The notes under the pieces were generated by a model. It searched no databases and was not told where the DNA came from. It worked only from the letters and a program-made list of their open reading frames with translations. From an uncultured Blautia sp. (GTDB lineage: Bacteria; Bacillota; Clostridia; Lachnospirales; Lachnospiraceae), in the NCBI GenBank assembly GCA_934364795.1, contig CAKRMK010000002.1:62001-126000 (forward strand): DNA of 64,000 nucleotides. The letters are read 5' to 3'. Below, piece after piece: positions 34,773-43,638 of this stretch. Within the stretch, counting starts at the first letter, position 1, and the number at the start of each line of letters is the position of its first letter. A program made the position numbers and the translations under genes.

Positions 34773-34785
34773 AAGTATTATACTT
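34773..34785 (+). promoter_or_regulatory. Palindrome over the -10 of the DtxR-family gene
   Basis: AAGTATTATACTT is a perfect odd-centred palindrome; TATACT (34779-34784) in it can act as -10 for the regulator gene at 34824. A possible autoregulatory operator. Confidence 0.4.
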
Positions 34786-34823
34786 GTACAGAGACACAAG
34801 CTAGAAAATTGAGGTGATCTATC

Positions 34824-35192
34824 GTGAAATCAAATGAATCCGCTGAGAACTATCTTGAGACAATTCTTGTCCTCAGCAAAAAGAAACCCGTTGTCCGTTC
34901 CGTTGATATTGCTGATGAACTTGGTTTTAAGAAATCAAGTGTCAGTGTTGCCATGAAGAATCTTCGTGAAAAGAACCATATCACTGTAACTCCTGAAGGA
35001 TATATCTACCTGACTGAATCTGGTCAGAAGATCGCAGATATGATTTATGAACGTCATGAATTTTTGTCATCCTGGCTGATCAGCCTTGGTGTGGATCCGG
35101 CCACAGCTACTTCAGATGCCTGCCGTATTGAGCATGTTATCAGCCCGGAGAGCTTTACCGCTATCAAGGAACATCTTGCTCCAGATAAATAA
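34824..35192 (+). CDS. DtxR/MntR-family metal-dependent regulator
   Basis: A 122-residue regulator with an N-terminal winged helix (SAENYLETILVLSKKKPVVRSVDIADELGFKKSSVSVAMKNL, key element ADELGFKKSSVSVAM) and a dimerisation/metal-binding domain. Metal-ligand candidates are Glu and His in MIYERHEFLSSWL, and CRIEHVIS, which are the positions used by MntR/DtxR proteins. No SH3-like third domain, as in MntR. Manganese or iron cannot be separated by eye. GAGGTGATCTATC precedes the start (ATG at 34824). Confidence 0.92.
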   Translation: MKSNESAENYLETILVLSKKKPVVRSVDIADELGFKKSSVSVAMKNLREKNHITVTPEGYIYLTESGQKIADMIYERHEFLSSWLISLGVDPATATSDACRIEHVISPESFTAIKEHLAPDK

Positions 35193-35199
35193 ACATATA

Positions 35200-35289
35200 A
35201 AAAGACCTGTCCCCTCTTTTTCATTTTAGCATCGGTTCTTAAACCATGTTTTCAAACAGGCTTTAGAAGCTTTGGGAGTCAGGTCTTTT
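35200..35289. terminator. Long-range inverted repeat between the DtxR-type gene and glgB
   Basis: AAAAGACCTG (35200-35209) and CAGGTCTTTT (35280-35289) are perfect complements 70 bp apart, with T-rich DNA on both sides. It may act as a terminator for the two convergent genes; the loop holds a GCTTTAGAAGC hairpin. Confidence 0.5.
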
Positions 35290-35313
35290 CTCTTTAACTT
35301 TTCTTTAAATTTT

Positions 35314-37095
35314 TTATTTCACCAGATAATATCTCGCAGAAAATGGTCCCATTTTAAAGACTGCTTTTCCACCTTTTATCTCTTTTTCCTTTTTCGTATA
35401 GCGTTTTTTACCGCCATATTTCACCATGTCACTTGCAAGGAGAAGTTCATATCCGGCATAATCTTTTTCCAGTGTATATTCCTGTGTTTCATCCGAGAAA
35501 TTAAATACCGCAAGAACCTTCTGTTCCCCGCTGATTCGTTCAAACAGATACATACATTTTTGTTCCTGGTGACAGTCTACCCAGCAAAAACCTCCCTGGG
35601 TGAAATCCCTCTGGAAAAATGCATTGTTCTTCAGATAACATTTGTTCAGGTCTGCCATGAATTTATGGAAAGCTTCATGAATAGGGAATTTCAGCAAACC
35701 CCAGTCCAGCTCATCCTTTTCGCACCACTCTTTTAACTGTGCCAGTTCATTTCCCATGAAATTCAGTTTGGCACCCGGGTGTGCATACATATACATATAA
35801 AAGGCTCTCGCCTGTGGGAATTTTCCGTCATAGCCACCGTTCATCTTCTGGGCGATGGTAGCCTTTCCATGGACTACTTCATCGTGGGATAATGGAAGAA
35901 TATAACGCTCATTATAAAAATACATCATGGAAAAAGTCAGTTTATGATACTTTTCCCTTCTTTCATTTGCATCTGCCTGGAAATAAGATAAAGTATCATG
36001 CATCCAGCCAAGATCCCACTTATAATCAAAGCCAAGACCGCCTTCCCATACAGGCTTTGTCACGCCCTGATAAGGTGTGGAATCCTCTGCAAAAAGAAGA
36101 CACTCCGGAATACGCTCTTTAAGCCCCTGATTCATGGTACGGATAAATTTCAATGCTGCCAGATTTTCCCCCCGCTGCTGATCTCCCTGCCAGTAGATCA
36201 GATTTCCAACTGCATCCATACGAAGTCCGTCAAAATGGAACTCTTTCATCCAATAATATGCGGATGACTGAAGGAAACTGCACACCTCGCCTCTGGAATG
36301 CATAAAATTACAGCTTCCCCATTCATTACGGCCAACAGCCATATTGGGATATTCATACAACGCAGTTCCATCATATTCAGCCAATGCATAATCATTCACT
36401 GCAAAATGCACTGGAACAAAGTCCAGGATTACACCAATACCTCCCTGATGACACTGATCTACAAATGATTTCAGTTCTTCCGGCTTCCCATATCTGGAAG
36501 TAGGGCTGAAATATCCGGTATCCTGATAGCCCCAGGATTCATCACATGGATACTCACAAAGAGGCATAATTTCCACATAATTATAGCCGTGTTCTTTTAA
36601 ATATGTGATGAGAACAGGGGCAAGCTCTTCATAGGTATACCAGTCCTCCTGCCCTTCTCCTCTTTTTTTCCAGGAACCAAAATGCATTTCATAAATATTT
36701 ACAGGCTTGTCATATCCTGCTTTACGGTTTTTCAGCCATTTTTCATCCTTAAATTTATAGCCGCCAAGTGCATAGGTTTTGGAAGCGGTTCCAGGACGCA
36801 TTTCACTGTAAAAAGCATAAGGATCTGCGTGATCTACAAAAGAGCCATCCTGACGGTAAATTCTGTATTTATACATTAATTCAGAGCCAACACCTAACAT
36901 GGTGCACTCCCAGAAGTTGCCATCATGTACGCGGTTCATGGGCGTCTCTGTCCAGCCATTGAATTCTCCGATTACAGATACCCTCTGCGCCGCCGGTGCA
37001 AAGGTACGAAAAGTAGTGCCACCTTCCCATACATGAGCCCCCAGATACTCATATGCTTCAAATTCTTTTCCCGTATAAAAATTGTAAAAATCCAT
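35314..37095 (-). CDS. glgB: 1,4-alpha-glucan branching enzyme
   Basis: Forms alpha-1,6 branches in glycogen; cytoplasmic GH13 enzyme. The 593-residue protein has an N-terminal CBM48 domain (GAHVWEGGTTFRTFAPAAQRVSVIGEFNGW, key part FAPAAQRVSVIG) and the four GH13 regions: DFVPVHFA, GLRMDAV with the nucleophile Asp, the acid/base Glu in FAEDST and LSHDEVVHGK. It ends with a beta-sandwich domain (VLAVFNFSDETQEYTL). The ATG at 37095 has GGGAGAGGG in front, so the open frame to 37110 is not used. No other glycogen genes are adjacent. Divergent from a TetR gene; the shared region holds two CAAC-N4-GTTG palindromes. Confidence 0.96.
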   Translation of the reverse strand: MDFYNFYTGKEFEAYEYLGAHVWEGGTTFRTFAPAAQRVSVIGEFNGWTETPMNRVHDGNFWECTMLGVGSELMYKYRIYRQDGSFVDHADPYAFYSEMRPGTASKTYALGGYKFKDEKWLKNRKAGYDKPVNIYEMHFGSWKKRGEGQEDWYTYEELAPVLITYLKEHGYNYVEIMPLCEYPCDESWGYQDTGYFSPTSRYGKPEELKSFVDQCHQGGIGVILDFVPVHFAVNDYALAEYDGTALYEYPNMAVGRNEWGSCNFMHSRGEVCSFLQSSAYYWMKEFHFDGLRMDAVGNLIYWQGDQQRGENLAALKFIRTMNQGLKERIPECLLFAEDSTPYQGVTKPVWEGGLGFDYKWDLGWMHDTLSYFQADANERREKYHKLTFSMMYFYNERYILPLSHDEVVHGKATIAQKMNGGYDGKFPQARAFYMYMYAHPGAKLNFMGNELAQLKEWCEKDELDWGLLKFPIHEAFHKFMADLNKCYLKNNAFFQRDFTQGGFCWVDCHQEQKCMYLFERISGEQKVLAVFNFSDETQEYTLEKDYAGYELLLASDMVKYGGKKRYTKKEKEIKGGKAVFKMGPFSARYYLVK

Positions 37096-37150
37096 ATAAC
37101 CCTCTCCCATATTTTATAAATTACACAAAAAAGTACGCAAAAAAGTTTTC

Positions 37151-37232
37151 CAACTACAGTTGTTTTTCCTTATATCAGCAAGTATAATTGGATGGGAATA
37201 AAAAATCCACCAACAAAAAACAACTTTAGTTG
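37151..37232 (+). promoter_or_regulatory. TetR-gene promoter with two CAAC-N4-GTTG operators
   Basis: CAACTACAGTTG (37151-37162) and CAACTTTAGTTG (37221-37232) are palindromes with 70 bp between equal positions. The plus-strand promoter TTGTTT-N17-TATAAT (37160-37165, 37183-37188) starts inside the first; the second lies just after the expected transcription start. Probable autoregulation, with possible effect on divergent glgB. Confidence 0.65.
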
Positions 37233-37335
37233 GTTATCCAACTTTTTTCTAAATATGTTGTTTTACTTTAACCCAAACAGATATGCCTACCGTCTGGAAC
37301 TTCCAGAATTTCCATCACAAAAAGGACATCACATT

Positions 37336-37881
37336 ATGGATATCAGAATTGAAAAAACGCGCCAGAGCATTATCAACGCATTTATTGAACTACGTTCCCA
37401 CAAAGAGCTGGAACGGATCACCATCAAGGAATTATGCGAAAAAGCACAGATAAACAAATCTACCTTTTACGCCCATTATCAGGATATTTACAATCTTTCA
37501 GACACACTGGAAAAAGAAGTGGTTGTTTCCATTATGGAAAACATAAGCCATCCTGAAAAAGTCCTGGAAAACACTGCTGATTTTTCCAGGGAACTTTTTA
37601 TGGGATTTCTGGCAAAGGACTCTCTGATCGGAATTCTTTTTTCCGGAAGCCGCAGCAAATGCCTGGTACAAAAAATTGAACAGGCATTAAAGGAACTGGT
37701 TTTCGGTGCTTATCCCCACTATCAGGATGATCCGGATATTAATATCATGCTCACCTACATTCTTTATGGATGCTACTATGCCTTTTATGAAAACCGGAAA
37801 TATGGGGATGTACCGGTGCTTTCCACCATCACAGCCCTTACCGGTGAAACCGCTTCTGCAACACTTCATAAAAAACTGTAA
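37336..37881 (+). CDS. TetR-family transcriptional regulator
   Basis: A 181-residue regulator. The N-terminal DNA-binding domain reads MDIRIEKTRQSIINAFIELR, then ITIKELCEKAQINKSTFYAHY, the TetR helix-turn-helix. The ligand domain is helical with a C-terminal YGCYYAFYENRKYGD element, similar to TetR/AcrR proteins of the dihydroxyacetone-kinase-operon-regulator type (a guess). The ATG at 37336 has AAAAGGACATC upstream; the open frame back to 37192 crosses the promoter and operator and is rejected. Followed at 54 bp by recQ. Confidence 0.9.
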   Translation: MDIRIEKTRQSIINAFIELRSHKELERITIKELCEKAQINKSTFYAHYQDIYNLSDTLEKEVVVSIMENISHPEKVLENTADFSRELFMGFLAKDSLIGILFSGSRSKCLVQKIEQALKELVFGAYPHYQDDPDINIMLTYILYGCYYAFYENRKYGDVPVLSTITALTGETASATLHKKL

Positions 37882-37935
37882 AAAATTTCCAGATACACTC
37901 CAACAGTCTCACTTACAATATCATGGAGGAATACT

Positions 37936-39822
37936 ATGCCATCATCCAAATTTATTACAATTACAGAGTATAATGCTGCTTCCAGTCAGGCAACTCCTCT
38001 GCAGATTTTAAAAACCTATTTTGGTTACAGTTCTTTCAGAGAGGGGCAGGAAGAACTCATAAACACCATTTTATCCGGCCGGGATGCCCTTGCAATCATG
38101 CCTACCGGTGCCGGGAAATCCCTTTGTTATCAGGTTCCTGCCTTACTTCTTCCTGGCATTACACTGGTAATTTCCCCGCTTATTTCCCTGATGCAGGATC
38201 AGGTAAAATCACTAAATGAAGCCGGAATCCATGCTGCATATATTAATTCTTCTCTTACAGAAGGACAGATCAATAAAGCCCTTTCCTTTGCCGCAAAAGG
38301 TGTCTATAAGATCATTTACGTGGCTCCGGAGCGGCTGGAAACAGCTTCTTTTCTTGCTTTTGCTCTACATACACCTATTTCTATGGTCACAGTAGATGAG
38401 GCGCATTGTATCTCCCAGTGGGGACAGGATTTTCGTCCAAGCTACCTGAAAATCATAAATTTTGTGGAACAATTGCCTGGCAATCCTGTTCTTAGTGCCT
38501 TCACTGCCACAGCCACCGAAGTTGTAAAAAACGACATTGCACGAATCCTGAAACTAAAAAATCCCAATATTATTATCACCGGTTTTGACCGTAAAAATCT
38601 CTACTATCAGGTAGAACATCTTACAGGAAAACAGAAGGATACTTTCATTCTAAATTACATAGAAAACCATCCAAATGAAAGCGGAATCATCTACTGTGCA
38701 ACCAGAAAAAATGTAGACACCTTATATGAAAAACTGTTAAAGCAGGGCATTTCTGTCACACGTTATCATGCAGGAATGAACACAGATGTCAGAAAGAAAA
38801 GCCAGGATGATTTTATCTACGACAGAGTCCAGATTGTAATTGCCACCAATGCCTTTGGCATGGGAATTGACAAGTCTAACGTACGTTTTGTGATCCATTA
38901 CAACATGCCCCAGAGTATGGAAAATTACTACCAGGAAGCAGGTCGTGCAGGACGGGATGGAGAACCGGCATCCTGCATTCTTCTGTTTTCTACGCAGGAT
39001 GTTATGATCAGCAAAATGCTCCTTGGAAGCAAAGATTTTGAGGGAATGAATCTTGCAGAAATGGAGCAGGTACGCCATCAGGATGCACGGCGGCTTCAGC
39101 TTATGGAAGGCTATTGCATGACTACATCCTGCCTTCGGAATTATATTCTGGAATACTTTGGTGAAAGCACAGAGCATCCCTGTGACAATTGCGGAAACTG
39201 CCATCAGGAATTTACAGAAATGGATATGACCCAGGATGCCAAATGGGTGATCGGATGCATTAGCGAAATGCATGGAAGATACGGACAGGCACTTGTAATT
39301 GGTACTCTTCTTGGCTCCAAGAAAGCCAGACTTAGAGAAATAGGCGCCACCTCCTATAATTGTTATGGTATGCTGAAAAACCGCACAGAAAGCGATTTAC
39401 GTCTCCTGATCAGCCAGATGGTACAAATGGATTATATAGTACAGACAGAGGGGGAATACAGTGTTCTGAAAGTAGGAAATATTGAAGAATTACAAAGAAA
39501 AAATGCACAGATTATGGTTAAGAAATTTAAAGAAAAAGAAAAAATTTCAGCTGCTAAAAACCGTAAAAATCCATATGCCAACACTTATTTACCTGCTCTT
39601 TTTGAGGCTCTACGCCAGCTCAGACTGCAGATTGCAAAAGAAGAATCTGTGCCTCCATACATCGTTTTTGCAGACAAAACCCTCATTGATATGTGCGAAA
39701 AGCTGCCACAAAATGAAGAAGAAATGCTGGATGTTTCCGGTGTTGGACAAAACAAATTAAAGAAATATGGACAACGTTTTTTACAGGAAATTGCTTCATT
39801 TCTTGCTGTGAATAAGCAGTAA
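37936..39822 (+). CDS. recQ: ATP-dependent DNA helicase RecQ
   Basis: 3'-5' helicase for recombination repair and replication-fork rescue, 628 residues. Helicase motifs: the Q/0 region YFGYSSFREGQEELI, Walker A MPTGAGKSLCYQVP, DEAH box VDEAHCISQWGQDFRP with the RecQ aromatic-rich loop, motif V NAFGMGIDKSNVRFVIHY, motif VI QEAGRAGRDG. The zinc-binding RQC cysteines are in SCLRNYILEYFGE and CDNCGNC, followed by the winged helix and a C-terminal HRDC domain ending LDVSGVGQNKLKKYGQRFL. GGAGGAATACT precedes the ATG. Confidence 0.96.
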   Translation: MPSSKFITITEYNAASSQATPLQILKTYFGYSSFREGQEELINTILSGRDALAIMPTGAGKSLCYQVPALLLPGITLVISPLISLMQDQVKSLNEAGIHAAYINSSLTEGQINKALSFAAKGVYKIIYVAPERLETASFLAFALHTPISMVTVDEAHCISQWGQDFRPSYLKIINFVEQLPGNPVLSAFTATATEVVKNDIARILKLKNPNIIITGFDRKNLYYQVEHLTGKQKDTFILNYIENHPNESGIIYCATRKNVDTLYEKLLKQGISVTRYHAGMNTDVRKKSQDDFIYDRVQIVIATNAFGMGIDKSNVRFVIHYNMPQSMENYYQEAGRAGRDGEPASCILLFSTQDVMISKMLLGSKDFEGMNLAEMEQVRHQDARRLQLMEGYCMTTSCLRNYILEYFGESTEHPCDNCGNCHQEFTEMDMTQDAKWVIGCISEMHGRYGQALVIGTLLGSKKARLREIGATSYNCYGMLKNRTESDLRLLISQMVQMDYIVQTEGEYSVLKVGNIEELQRKNAQIMVKKFKEKEKISAAKNRKNPYANTYLPALFEALRQLRLQIAKEESVPPYIVFADKTLIDMCEKLPQNEEEMLDVSGVGQNKLKKYGQRFLQEIASFLAVNKQ

Positions 39823-39981
39823 CTCCTATATAACAAATCAGTCCAAAAGGAACCCTGCTATACAGAATTTTCTAACTGCAGCGGGCCATCTTGGGTGACA
39901 TCTGTCATTTCATCAAAAGACAATTCTGCCCAACAGTTTTTTATCAATCACTATTTTTTCTTTTACAAATAAGCAGCAAAA

Positions 39982-40030
39982 GGGGCATGCTGCAAAGTTG
40001 TTTTTTCAAACATCTTTTGCAACACGCCCC
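39982..40030 (-). terminator. Terminator of pflA
   Basis: GGGGCATGCTGCAAA (39982-39996) pairs with TTTGCAACACGCCCC (40016-40030) with G-T pairs; on the minus strand TTTTG follows. The loop (TTTTTTCAAACA) and arms resemble the end of the tandem repeat unit at 30687-30848. Confidence 0.7.
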
Positions 40031-40042
40031 AAAACATCTTTC

Positions 40043-40771
40043 TCAAATAGCCCCAAGTATCTTCCGGGCATTGTCAACCCGTTCTTTTGTCGGCGGCTTT
40101 ACTCCCTCAAGAGGATAGGGAATTCCAAGTTTTTCCCATTTAAAAGTGCCAAGTGTATGATAAGGAAGCACTTCCACACGCTCCACATTTTTCAGGGTAT
40201 GGATAAAATCTGCAAGTTGATGCAGATATTCATCCTTATCACTGCCGCCCGGAACCAGTACATGGCGGATCCACACAGGTTTTCCCATATCTGAAAGCTC
40301 CCTTGCCATAGCAAGAATGTTCTGGTTGGTCTGACCGGTAAGCTTTATATGCTCCTGCTCATTGATCTGTTTGATATCAAGAAGCAAAAGATCTGTATAT
40401 TTCATCAGCTCCAGCCATTTAGAATGCCAGGGTTCTTTCGTCGTATAAGGGTTTCCACTGGTATCCAAAGTGGTATGAACCCCTGCTTCTTTTGCCTTTT
40501 TAAATAACTCTGTGAGAAAATCCATCTGTAAAAGTGGCTCTCCGCCACTTACTGTAATGCCGCCTTTTTCTCCCCAGTAAGTCTTAAAACGAAGGGCTGT
40601 TTTTAACAGCTGATCTGTAGTGTATTCTTTTCCGTCTGTCATATTCCAGGTATCCGGATTGTGACAAAACTGGCAACGCATGGCACAGCCTGAAAGAAAA
40701 ATTACATATCTTACTCCGGGTCCGTCTACAGAACCGAAGCTTTCCAGAGAATGAACATAGCCTTTTAACAT
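40043..40771 (-). CDS. pflA: Pyruvate formate-lyase-activating enzyme
   Basis: Radical SAM enzyme that puts the glycyl radical on PflB. The 242-residue protein has the cluster motif CAMRCQFCHNPDTW (CxxxCxxC) at about residue 30, the GG element in GGITVSGGEPLLQ and later DIKQINEQEHIKLTG, KPVWIRHVLVPG. Lies 48 bp after pflB in the same direction; one operon under the Rex-type promoter at 43126-43176. Confidence 0.96.
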   Translation of the reverse strand: MLKGYVHSLESFGSVDGPGVRYVIFLSGCAMRCQFCHNPDTWNMTDGKEYTTDQLLKTALRFKTYWGEKGGITVSGGEPLLQMDFLTELFKKAKEAGVHTTLDTSGNPYTTKEPWHSKWLELMKYTDLLLLDIKQINEQEHIKLTGQTNQNILAMARELSDMGKPVWIRHVLVPGGSDKDEYLHQLADFIHTLKNVERVEVLPYHTLGTFKWEKLGIPYPLEGVKPPTKERVDNARKILGAI

Positions 40772-40819
40772 GTCTGCTTCCTTTACTTATTTGTCACATG
40801 TCTATATTCTGCAAATTTT

Positions 40820-43075
40820 TTACATAGTTTCGTGACAGGTTCTTGCGATAACATCAAGCTGCTGCTCTCTTGTCAGGTCGATGAATTTAACTGCATAACC
40901 GGAAACACGGATTGTGAAGTTTGCATACTCTTCTTTTTCCGGATGCTCCATAGCATCGATCAATTTTTCTTTGCCAAATACGTTTACGTTCAGGTGATGT
41001 GCACCCTGATCGAAATAACCGTCAAGTACATGAACCAGGTTATCTGTACGCTCTTCATTTGTATGTCCAAGTGCGTCCGGATTAATGGTCTGTGTATTGG
41101 AAATTCCGTCCAGCGCATCCTCATAGTCAAGCTTTGCGACAGAATTCAGGGAAGCAAGAAGTCCGTTCTGCTCTGCTCCGTAAGATGGGTTTGCACCAGG
41201 TGCCAGAGGCTCGCCAGCCTTTCTTCCATCCGGAAGTGCTCCTGTAGCTTTACCATAAACAACGTTGGATGTAATAGTAAGAATGGAGGTGGTTGGCTTG
41301 GAATCACGGTAGGTATGAATGTGTTTCAGTTTATCCATAAATGTGGAAAGCAGGTTTCTTGCGATCTCATCTGCTCTGTCATCATCATTACCATAACGTG
41401 GGAAATCACCTTCAACCTGGAAGTCTGTGGTAATTCCATCCTCATCACGGATAGCTTTTACTTTTGCATATTTAATAGCGGACAGAGAGTCAACTACATG
41501 TGAAAATCCTGCGATACCAGTTGCAAAAGAACGGTCAACTTTCGTGTCGATCAGAGCCATCTCAGCTGCCTCATAGTAATATTTATCATGCATGTAGTGG
41601 ATCATATTCAGAGTTCCTACATACAGATGAGCCAGCCAGTCCATCATCTGGTCATATTTCTGAATAACTTCATCGTAATCAAGATACTCCGAAGTAATCG
41701 GCTTGTACTCTGGTCCTACCTGTGTTTTTAACTTCTCATCAACACCACCGTTGATTGCATAAAGAAGGCATTTTGCAAGGTTTGCACGAGCTCCAAAGAA
41801 CTGCATTTCCTTACCTGTTTCTGTTGCAGATACACAGCAGCAGATAGAATAGTCATCGCCCCAAACCGGACGCATAACATCATCATTCTCATACTGGATA
41901 GAACTTGTTGTTACAGAAATATTAGCAGCATATTTCTTGAAGTTCTCCGGCAGTTTGGAAGAATAAAGTACGGTAAGGTTTGGCTCCGGAGCCGGTCCCA
42001 TATCCTCAAGAGTATGAAGGAAACGGTAGTCATTCTTTGTTACCATATGACGTCCGTCCACTCCAATACCTGCAACCTCAAGAGTTGCCCATACCGGGTC
42101 ACCGGAGAACAGCTGGTTGTAGGACTCGATTCTTGCAAATTTAACCATACGGAATTTCATTACCATGTGGTCAACAAGCTCCTGTGCCTCTTTCTCTGTG
42201 ATCACGCCGTTCTTTAAGTCTCTTTCAATATAGATATCAAGGAATGTGGAAATACGTCCAACACTCATTGCAGCACCATTCTGTGTCTTGATTGCTGCAA
42301 GATATCCAAAGTACAGCCACTGGAATGCCTCATGTGCATTTTTTGCCGGCTGTGAAATATCATAACCATAGATCTTCGCCATTTCTTTCATTCCCTTAAG
42401 GGCACGGATCTGATCTGCGATTTCCTCACGAAGCTGGAAATCATAACGTCTCATTCCCTGGCGGTCACTTGCTGCGAAGTCTTTCTCTTTTCCTTCGATC
42501 AGAGCATCGATACCGTACAGAGCCACACGTCTGTAGTCACCTACAATACGTCCACGGCCGTAAGTATCCGGAAGTCCGGTAAGAATATGGCTGTGACGGG
42601 CTTTTTTCATTTCTGGTGTGTAAATGTCAAATACACCCTGGTTATGTGTTTTGAACTCATATTTTGTAAACATGTCATGGATCTGCGGATCTACTTTATA
42701 GCCGTACATTTCGCATGCCTGCTCTGCCATTTTGATTCCGCCGTATGGCATAAATGCACGCTTCAGAGGCTTGTCTGTCTGAAGTCCTACAACCTTCTCA
42801 AGGTCTTTGAGATCTTCATCAATATATCCTGGTCCATATGCAGTAAGACCTGTAACAACTTTTGTTTCCATATCAAGCACACCGTTGTTGGCACGCTCTT
42901 TTTTCTGCAGTTCCTGCAGCTTGCCCCACAGTTTGTCTGTTGCCTCTGTTGGGTCTTCCAGGAAGGAATCGTCTCCGTCATAAGGGGTATAATTGTGACG
43001 GATAAAATCTCGAACATTGATCTGTTCTTTCCAACGATTACCACTGAAGCCTTCCCACTGTGCAAAATCTTTCAT
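40820..43075 (-). CDS. pflB: Formate C-acetyltransferase (pyruvate formate-lyase)
   Basis: Converts pyruvate and CoA to acetyl-CoA and formate under anaerobic conditions. The 751-residue protein has the catalytic cysteine pair in [13 protein letters not shown], the C-terminal [12 protein letters not shown] with the radical glycine at residue 726, and the N-terminal [19 protein letters not shown] typical of genuine Pfl rather than of glycerol or choline lyases. Ribosome site GAAAGAGGTACAAG. First gene of the pflB-pflA operon. Confidence 0.98.
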   Translation of the reverse strand: MKDFAQWEGFSGNRWKEQINVRDFIRHNYTPYDGDDSFLEDPTEATDKLWGKLQELQKKERANNGVLDMETKVVTGLTAYGPGYIDEDLKDLEKVVGLQTDKPLKRAFMPYGGIKMAEQACEMYGYKVDPQIHDMFTKYEFKTHNQGVFDIYTPEMKKARHSHILTGLPDTYGRGRIVGDYRRVALYGIDALIEGKEKDFAASDRQGMRRYDFQLREEIADQIRALKGMKEMAKIYGYDISQPAKNAHEAFQWLYFGYLAAIKTQNGAAMSVGRISTFLDIYIERDLKNGVITEKEAQELVDHMVMKFRMVKFARIESYNQLFSGDPVWATLEVAGIGVDGRHMVTKNDYRFLHTLEDMGPAPEPNLTVLYSSKLPENFKKYAANISVTTSSIQYENDDVMRPVWGDDYSICCCVSATETGKEMQFFGARANLAKCLLYAINGGVDEKLKTQVGPEYKPITSEYLDYDEVIQKYDQMMDWLAHLYVGTLNMIHYMHDKYYYEAAEMALIDTKVDRSFATGIAGFSHVVDSLSAIKYAKVKAIRDEDGITTDFQVEGDFPRYGNDDDRADEIARNLLSTFMDKLKHIHTYRDSKPTTSILTITSNVVYGKATGALPDGRKAGEPLAPGANPSYGAEQNGLLASLNSVAKLDYEDALDGISNTQTINPDALGHTNEERTDNLVHVLDGYFDQGAHHLNVNVFGKEKLIDAMEHPEKEEYANFTIRVSGYAVKFIDLTREQQLDVIARTCHETM

Positions 43076-43125
43076 TCTTGTACCTCTTTCTTTTTATTTT
43101 GTATTTCTCCGCGTATATTGAAGAA

Positions 43126-43176
43126 TTGTTATTGGTTTAACAATTGTAGTATACGGGATTGTTTTTTCGCCGTCAA
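43126..43176 (-). promoter_or_regulatory. pflB promoter with Rex-type operator
   Basis: Minus-strand TTGACG (43176-43171), 17 bp, TATACT (43153-43148). Directly downstream TTGTTATTGGTTTAACAA (43126-43143) matches the Rex consensus TTGTTAANNNNTTAACAA with one mismatch, so binding would block initiation when NADH is low. The rest of the 338-bp gap (43188-43413) has only a small CAGGAC/GTCCTG hairpin at 43234-43249, perhaps a terminator for the ATPase operon. Confidence 0.8.
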
Positions 43177-43413
43177 TCGGTTTGACGTATGCTTTTAATA
43201 AAATACAATCTGTCTGGAAACAAATGGAAATTGCAGGACATAAGTCCTGTATTTTGTAGGTTTTCAAATTTTATGCCGTACGTTTTTTCAGTGGTATTCA
43301 TTTTATATTTGATAATTTTTCTCATCTCTTTCTGATAATTTTTTTCATTTTACTTAAAGTGCCAAAAACAGCTCTGTTTATTGAATTATTATTATTTGAG
43401 ACAAATGTCCTTT

Positions 43414-43638
43414 TTATACACAATATGCCAGAAACATATTCCGGCAAAAATTCCTGTCAGAATATATTTCAGGCATATCCTTTATTGCTTTTTTAACAAC
43501 TGCAATTATGGCACCAATTACACTTATAACACCGTAAATTTTCCGGGATTCCGGATCTTCTTTCTCCTGTGTCAGGTAATAAATTCCTGCACAGACAATC
43601 AAAAGTCCTACGATAAGTCCAATTATTTTAACAGTCAT
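43414..43638 (-). CDS. Small membrane protein in the metal-ATPase operon
   Basis: A 74-residue unrecognised protein. Residues 1-25 (MTVKIIGLIVGLLIVCAGIYYL) are one membrane helix, followed by a charged TQEKEDPESRK stretch, a second hydrophobic piece (YGVISVIGAIIAVV) and a basic/cysteine-containing tail. The ATG at 43638 overlaps the stop of the P-type ATPase (TAATG) and has GGAAG 8 bp upstream, so it is translationally coupled to it. A role in metal handling is inferred only from this. Confidence 0.7.
   Translation of the reverse strand: MTVKIIGLIVGLLIVCAGIYYLTQEKEDPESRKIYGVISVIGAIIAVVKKAIKDMPEIYSDRNFCRNMFLAYCV

Noticed and set aside
37192..37335. 48-codon N-terminal extension of the TetR protein
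   Set aside because: It spans the -10 and a likely operator, and the ATG at 37336 has a good ribosome site and the normal TetR start.
43076..43413. ZTP (pfl motif) riboswitch upstream of pflB
   Set aside because: No conserved pfl-motif core is visible; the Rex operator and promoter account for the region next to the gene.
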